Part shown: positions 1-9,904 of the stretch, in pieces
Numbering within the stretch: position 1 is the first letter of the stretch
Layout of the letters: every line of letters starts with the position of its first letter
Assembly (NCBI RefSeq): GCF_035083965.1
Contig: NC_089724.1
Span: 17,540,410-17,604,409, forward strand
DNA: 64,000 nucleotides
DNA from: Branchiostoma lanceolatum
Lineage: Eukaryota > Chordata > Leptocardii > Amphioxiformes > Branchiostomatidae
Direction: 5' to 3'
Notes under the pieces: generated by a model
What the model was told of the DNA's origin: nothing
What the model saw: the letters and a program-made list of their open reading frames with translations, nothing else
The model's database searches: none
Translations under genes and position numbers: made by a program

Positions 1-2774
1 GGACAATTCTTATTCTCCACCTGCAATGTCTTCTCCATCTGCAGTTCAGCACTATTCACAGGCATCACAAGTGTTTGAAAGGTTGACAATAACATGTCTA
101 CTTCAAGCGGCTTGTTGTTTTTCTCAATGTCTGTTAGGTCCTGTTTTGTGCCGTCCCCTGTCACTGATGTCTCATCTCTGCTTGTTTCTTCACTTTCCTG
201 CGATAACTTGTCTTCTGAGACGTGTTCAGTATCACCAGGGTCAAGACTGCTAGCTGTGTTGTGATCATAACCACTTAGGTGAAGGGGGGAGGTTTTTAGT
301 GCTACAGAGTAAGGCAACAAGGTGGGAGGGGAAAGCTCTATGTTCTTCTGTACACCGGCCTCTGATGGTTCCAACTGAATGGCAGGAAAGAGCATAGTAG
401 AAGACATGCTGCAGCTGGGGGTACTGGAGGTCTCGGGAATGATGCAATCCTGTTGAAAGGAGGGCGTTGACATGGACAGCATGGGTGGTCCATTCAGCAG
501 TTCATTACAGCTATATTCAGGCTCAACTGAAGCAGGCCGATTCAGACTGGGACAGTTGTTTGTACCTGTGGCTTCCAAGAAGTTGCTATGGGAGATGTCA
601 TCCTCCAATCCATATGTGGACATATGATGTTCTTTGTCTAGCTGGGACATTTCCTGCACACTCTGCATAAGCACGGAATAGGTGTCACTGTCTGGAGATG
701 ATGCCCTGGACACTTTGGTCACATCGCAAGTGTCAACTGAAGATTCAGTTTGCTTAGGGTGGTCTGAAACTGATGGAACTGTGGGAGCAGTCTTGGGAAC
801 ATCTTTAAATTCAGCAAAAGACTGTCTCGACTCAGCAGTGTTGGAACTGGTCATAGCAAAGGCATCCCAGACATTACGGCTACCTGATGTACCAGGCTGC
901 TCCTCAACAGGCGAAGAAGACTGTTCTGCATCTTGGTGTGTCTCAGAAGAAGCCGCAATCAAGGGGCCATTTCTAAAGATCTCCGGTATGTCTGAGTCCT
1001 TCGTGTTGTTCCTATAAGGAAATGTCAAAAGGTTTGGAAGCGGAGAAAGGTTTGGGTACAACATACAATTGGAATCTTCATTTGATTCCTTCTTTATGCA
1101 GGCAAGATCCAAGGAAGAGCACTGCTGTCCTCCAATCTTCTTTCTTTGCCTTTTCTTCTTTCTTCCTTTACTGGAATGTCCCAACATATTCATCTTTCTG
1201 TCACTTTCATCCCCAGAACTTTCAATTACAATTTCTTGCTGCTGAGGTAACCTGTAGGGACTTCCCTCTGAGGGTTTTTGAGCCACTGTCTGACTTGCAA
1301 CAGGAGAGAACAGCCCATCAACAGGTCCTGCTTGAACTTCACCTTGCACTGTCATACAGTCTCCTGGTCTTTGATTTGTGCTGCCCTTTAGCAGATTACG
1401 TAGCCCAAGGAGTCCACTGGAGTCACCAAATTTATCCAAAGAACCTCCATCCTTTCTTTCCATTCCTGAAACACCTAATGACTCTGCAGATTCTTCCCTG
1501 GAGGTTCCTTGGTAAGCTTTTGTTTTTGCTGTTTTCCCTCCTTTCCTGGCTTTCTTACTTTTAGGCATTTTCTCAGCAAAAGGTGATCCCCTGTTTGGGG
1601 AAGGTGAGTTAGAGGGTGTCCTTATCACCCCAACTTTTGACAACTCAGCTTCCTGAGTCCGCGACAAGCGGTCCAGGAATACGATTGGTGTACCAAACTG
1701 AACACCAGGAGAAGAAGATGAACTTTTCAGCATGGAATAAAGAGGTCGGACTGGGGTTGATGACTCCCTGGTAGTCCATGGTTCCTGTGTTCTGTTACTA
1801 TTGCCTGGAAGTAAAACAAAAAGTTACTGAACCTTGGTGATGTAACAGTTCACCATTTTCAGTAAGACCACAAAAACTTCGAATGAAATTACAACACCAA
1901 CATTGTTTTCTTTGGGGGGGGGGAGTACTTTAATCCATAACTCAACAATCAACACAATCATTCAACAAATAAAACAACTGACAAACTGGAGGGGAAGTTC
2001 AATTACCTATACTTACATCCTCAAAAAAAGTAGAACTAAGGAATACAAAGAAGATTTATCTACTGATACTACATGTTACTAACTAATTTGATTGACAGTA
2101 CAGGAAGTCATTCATTATAAATATTACTCTGGCAAGTCAATTGTCATCACTAACAACTTACCTGTATTATTGTTGAACACCACTGTTCCCCCAGGATCTG
2201 ATACAGTACTGCGGACACTGGGAACAGGGCTGTCCCTGGCACGGCCTGTATTGTCACCAAAACAAATCCAAAATGACAAACAAGTTCATACATTATGTAA
2301 TAAACCTGTGGTAGATACATAACGCCAGGATATGTTGGTCTACTTATTAACAACTACAGAGCTGGACAGATAGCAAGAATGGCAATTTGCAGTTAGACAA
2401 GCTAAAAGAAAACGGGCTTGTCATTATGAACTAAATATTGCAGAAAACAGACAAAGTCCTTCAACAGTTCAAGCACTGAATTAGTAGAATCTTTTCATCA
2501 GGCTCTTGTGTGTGACATTATGATTATCATTATTTTCCTACACAATAAGATTCACATCAAATACTGGAATATCTTGTTCCGAACTTCTACACATTGTGTC
2601 ACAAGCTCTCAGATAGAAAGACCCTGAAACCTGGTGTGCTGCATGTCTCACTGACGTCTGCAGGTGCACCGGGTGTTGCAGAGCTCCCCGCAGCTGTCTG
2701 CTGGCCAAGCCGTCTCAGTTTCTTTTCTGTCATGATCTCCTCAAATGACTTCACTTTGACATCATAGCTGTCAT
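1..2774 (-). CDS. Unidentified Ser-rich protein, three internal exons, runs off left edge
   Basis: Three minus-strand exons join in frame: 2631-2774, 2162-2245 and 1804 down to the window edge. Each has AG/GT sites and the phases agree (2+3n+1 nt each). The last exon stays open for about 600 codons, which would not occur by chance. The first exon reads KVKSFEEIMTEKKLRRLGQQ. The large exon is rich in Ser/Thr/Pro, has basic Lys/Arg clusters (around 1150-1180 and 1540-1570) and acidic patches, and shows no globular domain or membrane segment. This suggests a disordered nuclear protein. The 'VKSFEEI..EK..R' stretch faintly recalls a segment of the ZC3H11A zinc-finger family, but that is from memory and weak. 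The start codon and 5' exons were not found; they should lie to the right of 2774, possibly beyond the repeat block. Confidence 0.6.
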
Positions 2775-2869
2775 CTACAGGGTGAAAGGTCAAAGGTGAT
2801 GGCCTAACTATTCTTACTGCAAAGTGCAAACTGATTGTATGTGATCAAATGTAATGATGTTATCTTAAT

Positions 2870-4503
2870 TTATTCTGATTCACAAGTCTATATCACGCCC
2901 AGGGCGCCATTTCAAACTCAGCATCATTCTTCATTAATATGTTAATTAGGGGGCCTATGGACTGACATCCTGAATTTACTGGTTTTTGTTTTTTTTTATT
3001 CAAGAAAATATCATATAAATACAGATAAGCACAAATGATAAACAACTAGAGTTCCACGACCTCATACCTTCGCCAAAGGATTTTAACCTTTATGACTGAC
3101 GTATTAGGAGTGTTTCTCATCAATAATAAATCATACCAGTTGATTGTCGTAAAATATAACATGTCCAAAGTATCAGCTTACCAATTATGAGCCTACGCTT
3201 ATGCTAATATTTATCATCAATTATGCAAAAGAGGCCCTTATTAACATAATTTGATTCAACGATGTTAACATTCACATAACTTCCCGAAGCCACAAAAAAA
3301 ATATTAAATGTATGAAATTGCCGTCATTTGCCAGTGTGGAATAATACAAGTTACTCATTAAGTATGCAAATTAGGCCCACATTTGCATATTTTCTATCTA
3401 TTAACAGTCCTCTCTTCCTCAGTTACAATTTGAATAGTCATATCATGGAACAAAGTGGATTTTTAAAGTTGCCTTATTAATTATGCAAATTAGAATCTGA
3501 TTTGCATAATTATTGTCCTATCATACTAAGCATCACACAAGCTATCCACATACCAACAATGATGACCATCCATCAAGGCCATCTTGTTATAGTATTTTCT
3601 CATTAATTATGCAAATGAGGTCTTCATTTGTATAGTTCATATCAATTAATATTTCTCTCTTCCTCAGTTACATATGTCACATGTTTCAGAGTCCTATCGT
3701 GGAATTTGGCGGATGTATAAACTTTCCTCATTAATTATGCAAATTAGATACTGATTTGCATAAGAAGTGTCTAATCATGGACATCATCACTCAAGCTATC
3801 TACCTACCAAAAATCATTACCATCCATCAAGCCCTTCTTGAGTTATTCCCTTTCAAAGTCAGACGCAAAACCTGCTCCTGCAGTTCCAAAAAAGCCGCTA
3901 GGGGGCCTAAACCCACACCACTTACTCTCTGTCCAAAGATCTATCTACCACTCAAAAATAAGTTCCATAGCATGTCCGGAACACGAGTTATCAAAACAGG
4001 AAGTTCCGCTGCAGTACCGTAAGAAGCCGCTAGGGGGCCCAAAATCTCATCGTTTTTAGGACTCATCAAAACCTACCAACATACCAAAACAATCCATCAA
4101 GGCATTCTCGAGTTCTGCTGTGCCACTACAAACAAACAAACAAACAGACAAACAGACAAACGCTACCCTCTGCATAACCTTCTCGGCGAAGGTAACTAGA
4201 GTTTCACGAACACATTATCTTCGCCAAATAATCAAGGCTTATTGTGGAGAGTGATTAATATTTACATGCTTATCAGTGTTATCACCCCCTGCAAACTTGA
4301 TCATACATCATACCGTTTGAAAGTTATGATGGGGGGGGGGAATGAGTCCAGTCTAGATAGGGATAAAAATCATTCGGTGGTACAGGTTATTCTGATTCAC
4401 AAGTCTATATCACGCCCAGGGCGCCATTTCAAACTCAGCATCATTCTTCATTAATATGTTAATTAGGGGGCCTATGGACTGACATCCTGAATTTACTGGT
4501 TTT
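2870..4503. repeat. 117-bp identical direct repeats (2870-2986 and 4387-4503)
   Basis: The two 117-bp segments, each beginning TTATTCTGATTCAC and ending TTTACTGGTTTT, appear identical and enclose about 1.4 kb. That is far too long for an ordinary target-site duplication. It could be an unequal-exchange duplication, terminal direct repeats of an element, or a local assembly or haplotype effect. Confidence 0.8.
3040..4210 (+). repeat. AT-rich interspersed repeat, about 1.2 kb, copy 1
   Basis: The segment starts near AGAGTTCCACGACCTCATACC and repeatedly carries TTAATTATGCAAAT-type blocks, then ends near TCTCGGCGAAGGTAACTAGAG. The same blocks occur in the opposite orientation at about 28600-29860 and as partial copies at about 5950-6536, 9905-10090 and 60565-60722. 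No ORF is seen, so it is probably a non-autonomous element. Exact termini were not resolved. An (AAAC/AGAC)n simple repeat lies near 4130-4162. Confidence 0.65.
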
Positions 4504-4720
4504 ATATGTGTATAGTGTGCTGATATATGTTATAACTGGTCATCAAAAAAATTGAAAGTCGTAATTAAATGGTACAGTCAATATGTATGAATAGAATAAA
4601 TCTTTATTCCATATCATTCACATTTTGCATAGTACATAGTACATGTGACTTTTCCATATGGTGCTAGGTAATACCTAGCAGTGGTGCAGTTTTGATGCAG
4701 TATACTCTCTGAGCAAAAGA

Positions 4721-4857
4721 GTGGGTCCGGTTGGTTTTTGACATGTTTTTAGGTGTTTTGTCATGCTTTCTATTTTGTCCCCTTTGCGTTATGTCTCCAA
4801 CCGTGTGTTGGACAAAAAATGCCGAAACTGAACACGATAAAAACCAACCGGACCCAC
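4721..4857. repeat. Short inverted-repeat element (19-bp arms)
   Basis: GTGGGTCCGGTTGGTTTTT at 4721-4739 is perfectly inverted at 4839-4857 around a 99-bp unrelated core. It could be a small MITE, but no clear target duplication was found. Confidence 0.5.
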
Positions 4858-4979
4858 ACATCTGCTTGGAAAGCAGACTGCCCCATCTGTTTATTTATGT
4901 GCCCCATCTGTTTATTTACACTTTTAGCCAGTGTTTCCGCCAGACCGCGACTGAGAGGCCGTCCACTTGGGGAGGGCAC

Positions 4980-5087
4980 TACCGCGAAAATTAATTGACC
5001 GTACCGCGAAAATCAACTGACCGTACCGCGAAAATAAATTGACCGTACCGCGAAAATAAATTGACCGTACCGCGAAAATTAATTGAC
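4980..5087 (+). repeat. 22-bp tandem repeat, five copies, inside the hAT MITE
   Basis: The unit TACCGCGAAAATAAATTGACCG is repeated five times with one or two changes per unit. It lies just inside the left end of the element, where subterminal repeats could serve as transposase-binding sites. Confidence 0.85.
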
Positions 5088-5246
5088 TTGGAAAAGTAAC
5101 TGAATGTTGTGATCAGAAAAGACTTTGTTAATTTTTCCAAATCAATTTGTTACGAAGGTCGCTACTATACTGCTTCAAGTCGTCACAAAATGCGATCTAT
5201 ATTGACCAGAAACGCCTGAAGTGTAATGGGGATCTCCCGCCCTGTG

Positions 5247-5349
5247 GTCACGTGACATCTTGCCGTCAACCAATCAGAGCACAGGTTTTGTGACGCAGAC
5301 CAATCAGCGCTCAGAACCTTGCATATCAATGAGCTTAAAAACATGGCGG
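5247..5349 (+). promoter_or_regulatory. Promoter-like cassette carried by the hAT MITE
   Basis: Within about 100 bp there are a palindromic E-box GTCACGTGAC (5247-5256), two CCAATCAG boxes (5270-5277 and 5300-5307) and ATGGCGG (5343-5349), a YY1/start-codon context typical of housekeeping promoters. The reading frame from that ATG stops after 11 codons. It looks like a captured host promoter and 5' end, but activity is not shown by sequence. Confidence 0.4.
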
Positions 5350-5949
5350 ACGGCCCGGGACTCGAGCGAGCGTCATGACTTATGTGAATTCATAGCGAAA
5401 ATACGAATTTATCTACGGTACATACAGAGAATTTTCACGGAAAAATATTCAAAGGAATATATATTGTGTCGAATACGGCCAGAAATGAAGGCGAACCGCG
5501 GCAAATCACGACGTAGAGGCTGAAGTGCACGGGCGAAATTCTTGTTTTGTTTACGTTTTTCCTTGTTTTCTTCGATGACTTTCTTCGATTGAGTCTTGAA
5601 AAACGGGTTTTTAATGAGATCACCGTATGCCAAAGGCACCGACATCGATTCTTCGCAAGCATAACAATAGCAACAAACAAAAGAGTGTGAATGTCCAACG
5701 ATATAGAGCGTCCCCACGCCCGCAGTAACAAAGAAAAACAAAGAAATTATGCCGACCTCTCGTATTTTTTTTCCCGATTTCTCGGCATTTAGTTTGTCTT
5801 TTTTTTAAAAGAGGACGGCCTCTGTCTAAGTTCAGGCCGTCCAAAGCGACACAAGGCCGTCATTTGACGGGAAGACGCCCCTCTGGCGGAAACACTGCTT
5901 TTAGCCAAGGCCCTCTGTTGACCTGTTTCGGGAACACTGTCACATGCCC

Positions 5950-6536
5950 CATTATACAATGGAGTGGATTTCCAAACTATCCGTACTAATTATGCAGATT
6001 AGCTCCTAATTTGCATAATTAGTCATTGATTGTGATAAGCACCATCTGAGCTCTCTATATACCAAACTTCACGACGATCTGTCGACCCCTTCTCAAGTTA
6101 TTCATGTCTGAAGGTCAAAACAAAAACACCCACTGCAGTTCCAAACAAGACGCTAGGGGGCCCAAACTTACACAACTTAATTCCTGTGGCATGAGCTATC
6201 TACCACATAAAAATCATGACCATAGCACTTTCAGAAAAAATGCTCCAAAATTTTGAAGCTCCGCTGCAGTACCTTAGGTATCCGCTAGAAGGCCCATTAT
6301 CGAACTTGACTTTCCATTCTGTAAAACCTACCAATTCACTTAATATCATACAGAACCATAAACAGCTTCTGGAGTTATGTTGTCCACATACAAATTCACA
6401 TCCACACAAAGCCCGCTGCAGTACTGAAGGAAAATGTCAGGGGAACCAATTTTGAACTTGACCTCCGTTTCCACAATATCTACACACCTACAAAAAATCA
6501 CGAGGATTCACTTTTTTACCTACATACAGTCAAACC
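5950..6536 (-). repeat. AT-rich interspersed repeat, partial copy
   Basis: It contains TTTGCATAATTAG and 'cctaccaa..' blocks shared with the 3040-4210 and 28600-29860 copies. It is interrupted at 6536 by the pogo-like element and resumes at 9905-10090, so it was the insertion host. Confidence 0.5.
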
Positions 6537-7392
6537 TGTCTATAGCGGTCACTCAAGGGACTGGCGAAAACTGGCCGCTATGTACAGGTGGCCGCTATGG
6601 AGAAAAGGTCAATTAATTGACCTCGAGGGACACATGTTTTCAGTACCAACTGAGATACATTTATTCACCGCACAGTACACATGTAAACATTGTATAGGTA
6701 CAAGTCACATTTTAGAAGTTCGTTTGTTGTTCTTTTACTTCTATTATTGGCTTGAAAAAAAAGAAGTATTGTATCTGCCAACTCCAAAACCCATGGCTTG
6801 CTCGAGCTTCATGTCTGAACAGACCAGCATCGCCTACTCTTGATCCTTCGCGACTGCTTCGCTGCCGGCACACGCGTCACCAACGAATTTTAATCATATG
6901 AAACAAAGTCCTTCGCTGCAAAATGCCACCTAGTTAGTTAAGAACAAAATACATGTTGCTCAGTTGCCACTTATTGTTCGTTTTCGACCGTTTTCAAACA
7001 TAAAATCGCGGCGACAGTTTCCCTTAGTCTGTTGTTGTTTATCAGCTTCTACCATTATGCTAATAGGGTACTCAGAAGAAGGTCTCTCTTTTGATGGCTT
7101 TTTTTCTTTTCAGAAAATTGCAATAGCCCAAATTTTACATCAAATTAATATCATTTAAATCTATTCTGAAGCTTTTGGTAAAGTAATCATCCTCAGTGAT
7201 ACTTTGCAGCAAAATAAATTCAGCATATTATACCTCCGTAACAGTGGTGTCTTCCTAATACAATGCTAAACTTTCTTCCAACACTAAGGTATTCACGGAT
7301 CGAATTTTCGACGACCACTGTCGCCTTCTTCAGGATCAATAATGACCAATCACTGCCGAACGTAAACTCGCGAGAGTTAAGGACACGTGACT

Positions 7393-8715
7393 TTATTGAC
7401 ACGTGTCATTGCGGATACGTGACGTCAGCAATTGGTCAAACGTGCCAGAAAGTTTATAACGCCCACTGTCTCTGTTGAGTGACGGCTGGAGTGCCCTGAT
7501 GTATATGGCCTCCTTTATACCTCTCATAAAGTAGTCCTGCTCAGTGTCCAGTATTCTGACTTTGTCCAGCGAGACGGTATGGCCCGGAGATTCAATGTGG
7601 ATGTGTTGAGAGACTTCAGACGAATGCGAGCTGGGGCGTTTGTGTTCAAGGAATCTGGTTCTCAACGAGCGTTCTGTCTCACCGATGTAGAATTCTTCGC
7701 AAGTCCCTTGTCTAGTGGTTCCCTGACACGGAATGTGGTACACTACGCCGCACTTCTCTTCTCTAGGGGTTTTGTCCTTCGGCGCCACGAGAAGCTGTCG
7801 CAGTGTGTTCGTAGGTTTGAAGCAGGTGGAGATCCCGTGTGAAGCAAATATTCTGCGTAGGGGTTCTGAGACGGTCTTGATGTACGGAAGGGTGATGCGT
7901 CCTTTGTCCCTCTCTCTTGTCCCCGGGTTCCTGTTGTTCTGTTGAGGGGGCTTTGGTGCGACGGTCGCCTTGTCTATGGCCCACTTAGGGTACCCGCAGT
8001 CCTTCAGTGCCTGTTTGATGTGTTGTTTCTCTGTCTCTCTGTCGTGTGGATCCGTTATGATCGTGTCAGCTCTGTGGAGTAACGTCTTCACGACCCCAAG
8101 TTTGTGTTCCAGAGGATGGTTGGATCTGAAGTTGAGGTATTGGTCTGTGTGAGTGGGTTTCCGGTAGATGCTCAGACGTAGTGAACCGTCGTCTTGGATC
8201 GTGGTGAGAGTGTCGAGGAAGGGGAGGGTTCTGTCTTGTTCTTTCTCCGATGTGAATTTGATGTCGGGGTCCAGAGAGTTGAGATGGTCTATGAATTCCT
8301 GTGCGTGGGCTTTCTTGAGTTTGGTGTGGGTGTCGTCGACGTACCGGAACCACCAGAGGGGAGGGTGCGGAGCTGTAGATATGGCGAGTTGTTCTAAGTG
8401 TTCCATGTACAAGTTGCATACTATGGGGGACACAGGTGAACCCATAGCTGCCCCATGTATCTGTTGATAGAAGCTTCCATCGTACAGAAAGTATGTGCAA
8501 TCCAAACAGACTTTCAATAGATTGACGACCTGGGTAGGTGACATTGTGGAACGCTGTGGTAGTGTGGAGTCCTCTTGTAGTCTTCGCAGGATGATGTCCA
8601 GGGCTTTGTTCACAGGAACGGATGTGAACAGTGATACCACGTCAAAGGAGCAGAGTTCTTCGTCTTCTTCCACTCTGCGGTGTTTGATGAGTTCTGCAAA
8701 CTGTTGAGAATTCAC
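7393..8715 (-). CDS. Penelope-like reverse transcriptase plus GIY-YIG endonuclease, N-terminally truncated
   Basis: An open frame of 440 codons; it also stays open upstream, past the inverted-arm junction, so 8715 (a GTG codon) is not a natural start. RT motifs: CSFDVVSLFTSVPV (A, about residue 22), AAMGSPVSPIVCNLYM (B, about 89) and YVDD (C, 125-128). The C-terminus has a GIY-YIG nuclease: VVYHIPC (about 324-330) followed by FYIGET (342-347) and the RTRFLEHK helix. RT followed by GIY-YIG is diagnostic of the canonical Penelope class. The intact catalytic motifs imply recent activity of the family, but the missing N-terminus makes this copy defective. Confidence 0.9.
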   Translation of the reverse strand: MNSQQFAELIKHRRVEEDEELCSFDVVSLFTSVPVNKALDIILRRLQEDSTLPQRSTMSPTQVVNLLKVCLDCTYFLYDGSFYQQIHGAAMGSPVSPIVCNLYMEHLEQLAISTAPHPPLWWFRYVDDTHTKLKKAHAQEFIDHLNSLDPDIKFTSEKEQDRTLPFLDTLTTIQDDGSLRLSIYRKPTHTDQYLNFRSNHPLEHKLGVVKTLLHRADTIITDPHDRETEKQHIKQALKDCGYPKWAIDKATVAPKPPQQNNRNPGTRERDKGRITLPYIKTVSEPLRRIFASHGISTCFKPTNTLRQLLVAPKDKTPREEKCGVVYHIPCQGTTRQGTCEEFYIGETERSLRTRFLEHKRPSSHSSEVSQHIHIESPGHTVSLDKVRILDTEQDYFMRGIKEAIYIRALQPSLNRDSGRYKLSGTFDQLLTSRIRNDTCQ

Positions 8716-8802
8716 GATATGATGTTCCGATTTCCCGACCAGTGGTGACAGAGTGTCAGCAAGGAATCTGGCACTGTTGTAAGTGATGGAACCAATGCTG
8801 CT

Positions 8803-9107
8803 AAGAATTCTACATCGGTGAGACAGAACGCTCGTTGAGAACCAGATTCCTTGAACACAAACGCCCCAGCTCGCATTCGTCTGAAGTCTCTCAACACATC
8901 CACATTGAATCTCCGGGCCATACCGTCTCGCTGGACAAAGTCAGAATACTGGACACTGAGCAGGACTACTTTATGAGAGGTATAAAGGAGGCCATATACA
9001 TCAGGGCACTCCAGCCGTCACTCAACAGAGACAGTGGGCGTTATAAACTTTCTGGCACGTTTGACCAATTGCTGACGTCACGTATCCGCAATGACACGTG
9101 TCAATAA
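8803..9107 (+). pseudogene. Inverted duplicate of the Penelope endonuclease C-terminus
   Basis: The plus-strand frame repeats the last about 100 residues of the RT/endonuclease ORF (from EFYIGETERSLRTRFLEHK to the stop), apparently without differences. It lacks the RT and the first half of the nuclease, so it cannot be functional. It forms the right arm of the element. Confidence 0.85.
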
Positions 9108-9904
9108 AGTCACGTGTCCTTAACTCTCGCGAGTTTACGTTCGGCAGTGATTGGTCATTATTGATCCTGAAGAAGGCGACAGTGGTCGTCGAAAATTCGA
9201 TCCGTGAATACCTTAGTGTTGGAAGAAAGTTTAGCATTGTATTATGATTACTACCAACACAGATGAGCTTTCATTATAGTGGTGTCTTCCGTTGACCTTT
9301 ATGCTGGTGAGTATCCAGCGCCAGTTTGAACATCGCGCGAAACACGTTTTGAGCTCAATTTTGGATGAATTCCCGGGGAAAACGGAAATTGGGCCGGCAT
9401 TCAAACATTTCGCGAACTAACCGCATCAGGTACATGTGCGGGTTGTATTTTCCAAAAAGCTGCCGTAAGATTTGTCCGGTCGAAATGCACAGAAATGGTC
9501 AATTTTGCCACGATGTACAAACGCAAGCCATGTGAAGAAAATTATACTTGACTTCGCGTCAAACCACGGATTTTCTAACAAAGATAAAACATTCTGGTTT
9601 TCTTTATTATAATCCTATCCAGTTGAGTCCACATAAATTTTATTACTGCGTGAAAAAATGAAGATTTTGAACCCGGCCTGCGGTGGCGATGCGGCTTCTA
9701 CCGGCGCGCCGTGACCGTTACCGACAGTGTTACTGTACTCGCGGGACCGAAAACCGTCTGACCGCGACCGCGTTGGACAGGTGGCCGCTATAGCCTAATT
9801 CTTAATGCTTATGTCAATGGGAAAAATCCAAGGGACCGACAAAAAGTGACCACTATGGGCAGGTGGCCGCTATGCAAAGGTGACCGCTAATACAGGTTTG
9901 ACTG

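Larger units (their letters stand above)
4929..5897. mobile_element. hAT-type non-autonomous element (MITE) with 8-bp TSD
   Basis: The terminal inverted repeat CAGTGTTTCCGCCAG (4929-4943) is matched by CTGGCGGAAACACTG (5883-5897). The exact 8-bp duplication CTTTTAGC lies at 4921-4928 and 5898-5905. An 8-bp duplication with CA..TG ends is characteristic of hAT transposons. Subterminal GGCCGTC motifs recur at both ends. There is no transposase. The body holds a 22-bp tandem array and a GC-richer promoter-like stretch unlike the AT-rich surroundings. It sits inside a copy of the AT-rich repeat family. Confidence 0.85.
7256..9277 (-). mobile_element. Penelope-like retroelement with inverted terminal arms and 13-bp TSD
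   Basis: The 13-bp duplication AGTGGTGTCTTCC occurs at 7243-7255 and 9278-9290, defining a 2022-bp insertion. Its two arms (7256-7697 and 8803-9245, about 442 bp each) are nearly identical inverted copies of the 3' end of the ORF plus 3' UTR. The minus-strand RT/endonuclease ORF lies on the left and extends into the centre. The right end has a further 32-bp tail not present on the left. Inverted pseudo-LTR arrangements are known for Penelope-like elements. The ORF lacks its 5' part, so this copy is 5'-truncated and rearranged. Confidence 0.85.
6537..9904. mobile_element. pogo/Tc1-mariner-type element with TA duplication, interrupted by a Penelope element
   Basis: The ends CAGTCAAACCTGTC... 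(6537) and ...CAGGTTTGACTG (9904) are inverted repeats, flanked by TA at 6535-6536 and 9905-9906. Subterminal GTGGCCGCTAT-like motifs occur several times near both ends (6580-6600 and 9780-9880). Outside the nested 7256-9277 insertion about 1.3 kb remains, with no recognisable transposase, so it is non-autonomous. A 468-bp relative with the same ends lies at 61374-61841. Confidence 0.75.

Noticed and set aside
682..1564. Plus-strand ORFs of 111 and 180 codons
   Set aside because: They are antisense to the open 1.8-kb minus-strand exon, which joins two further exons in phase; the plus-strand frames have no splice or family support.
7579..8707. Plus-strand ORFs across the Penelope element
   Set aside because: They are shadows of the minus-strand RT/endonuclease frame, which carries the RT and GIY-YIG motifs.
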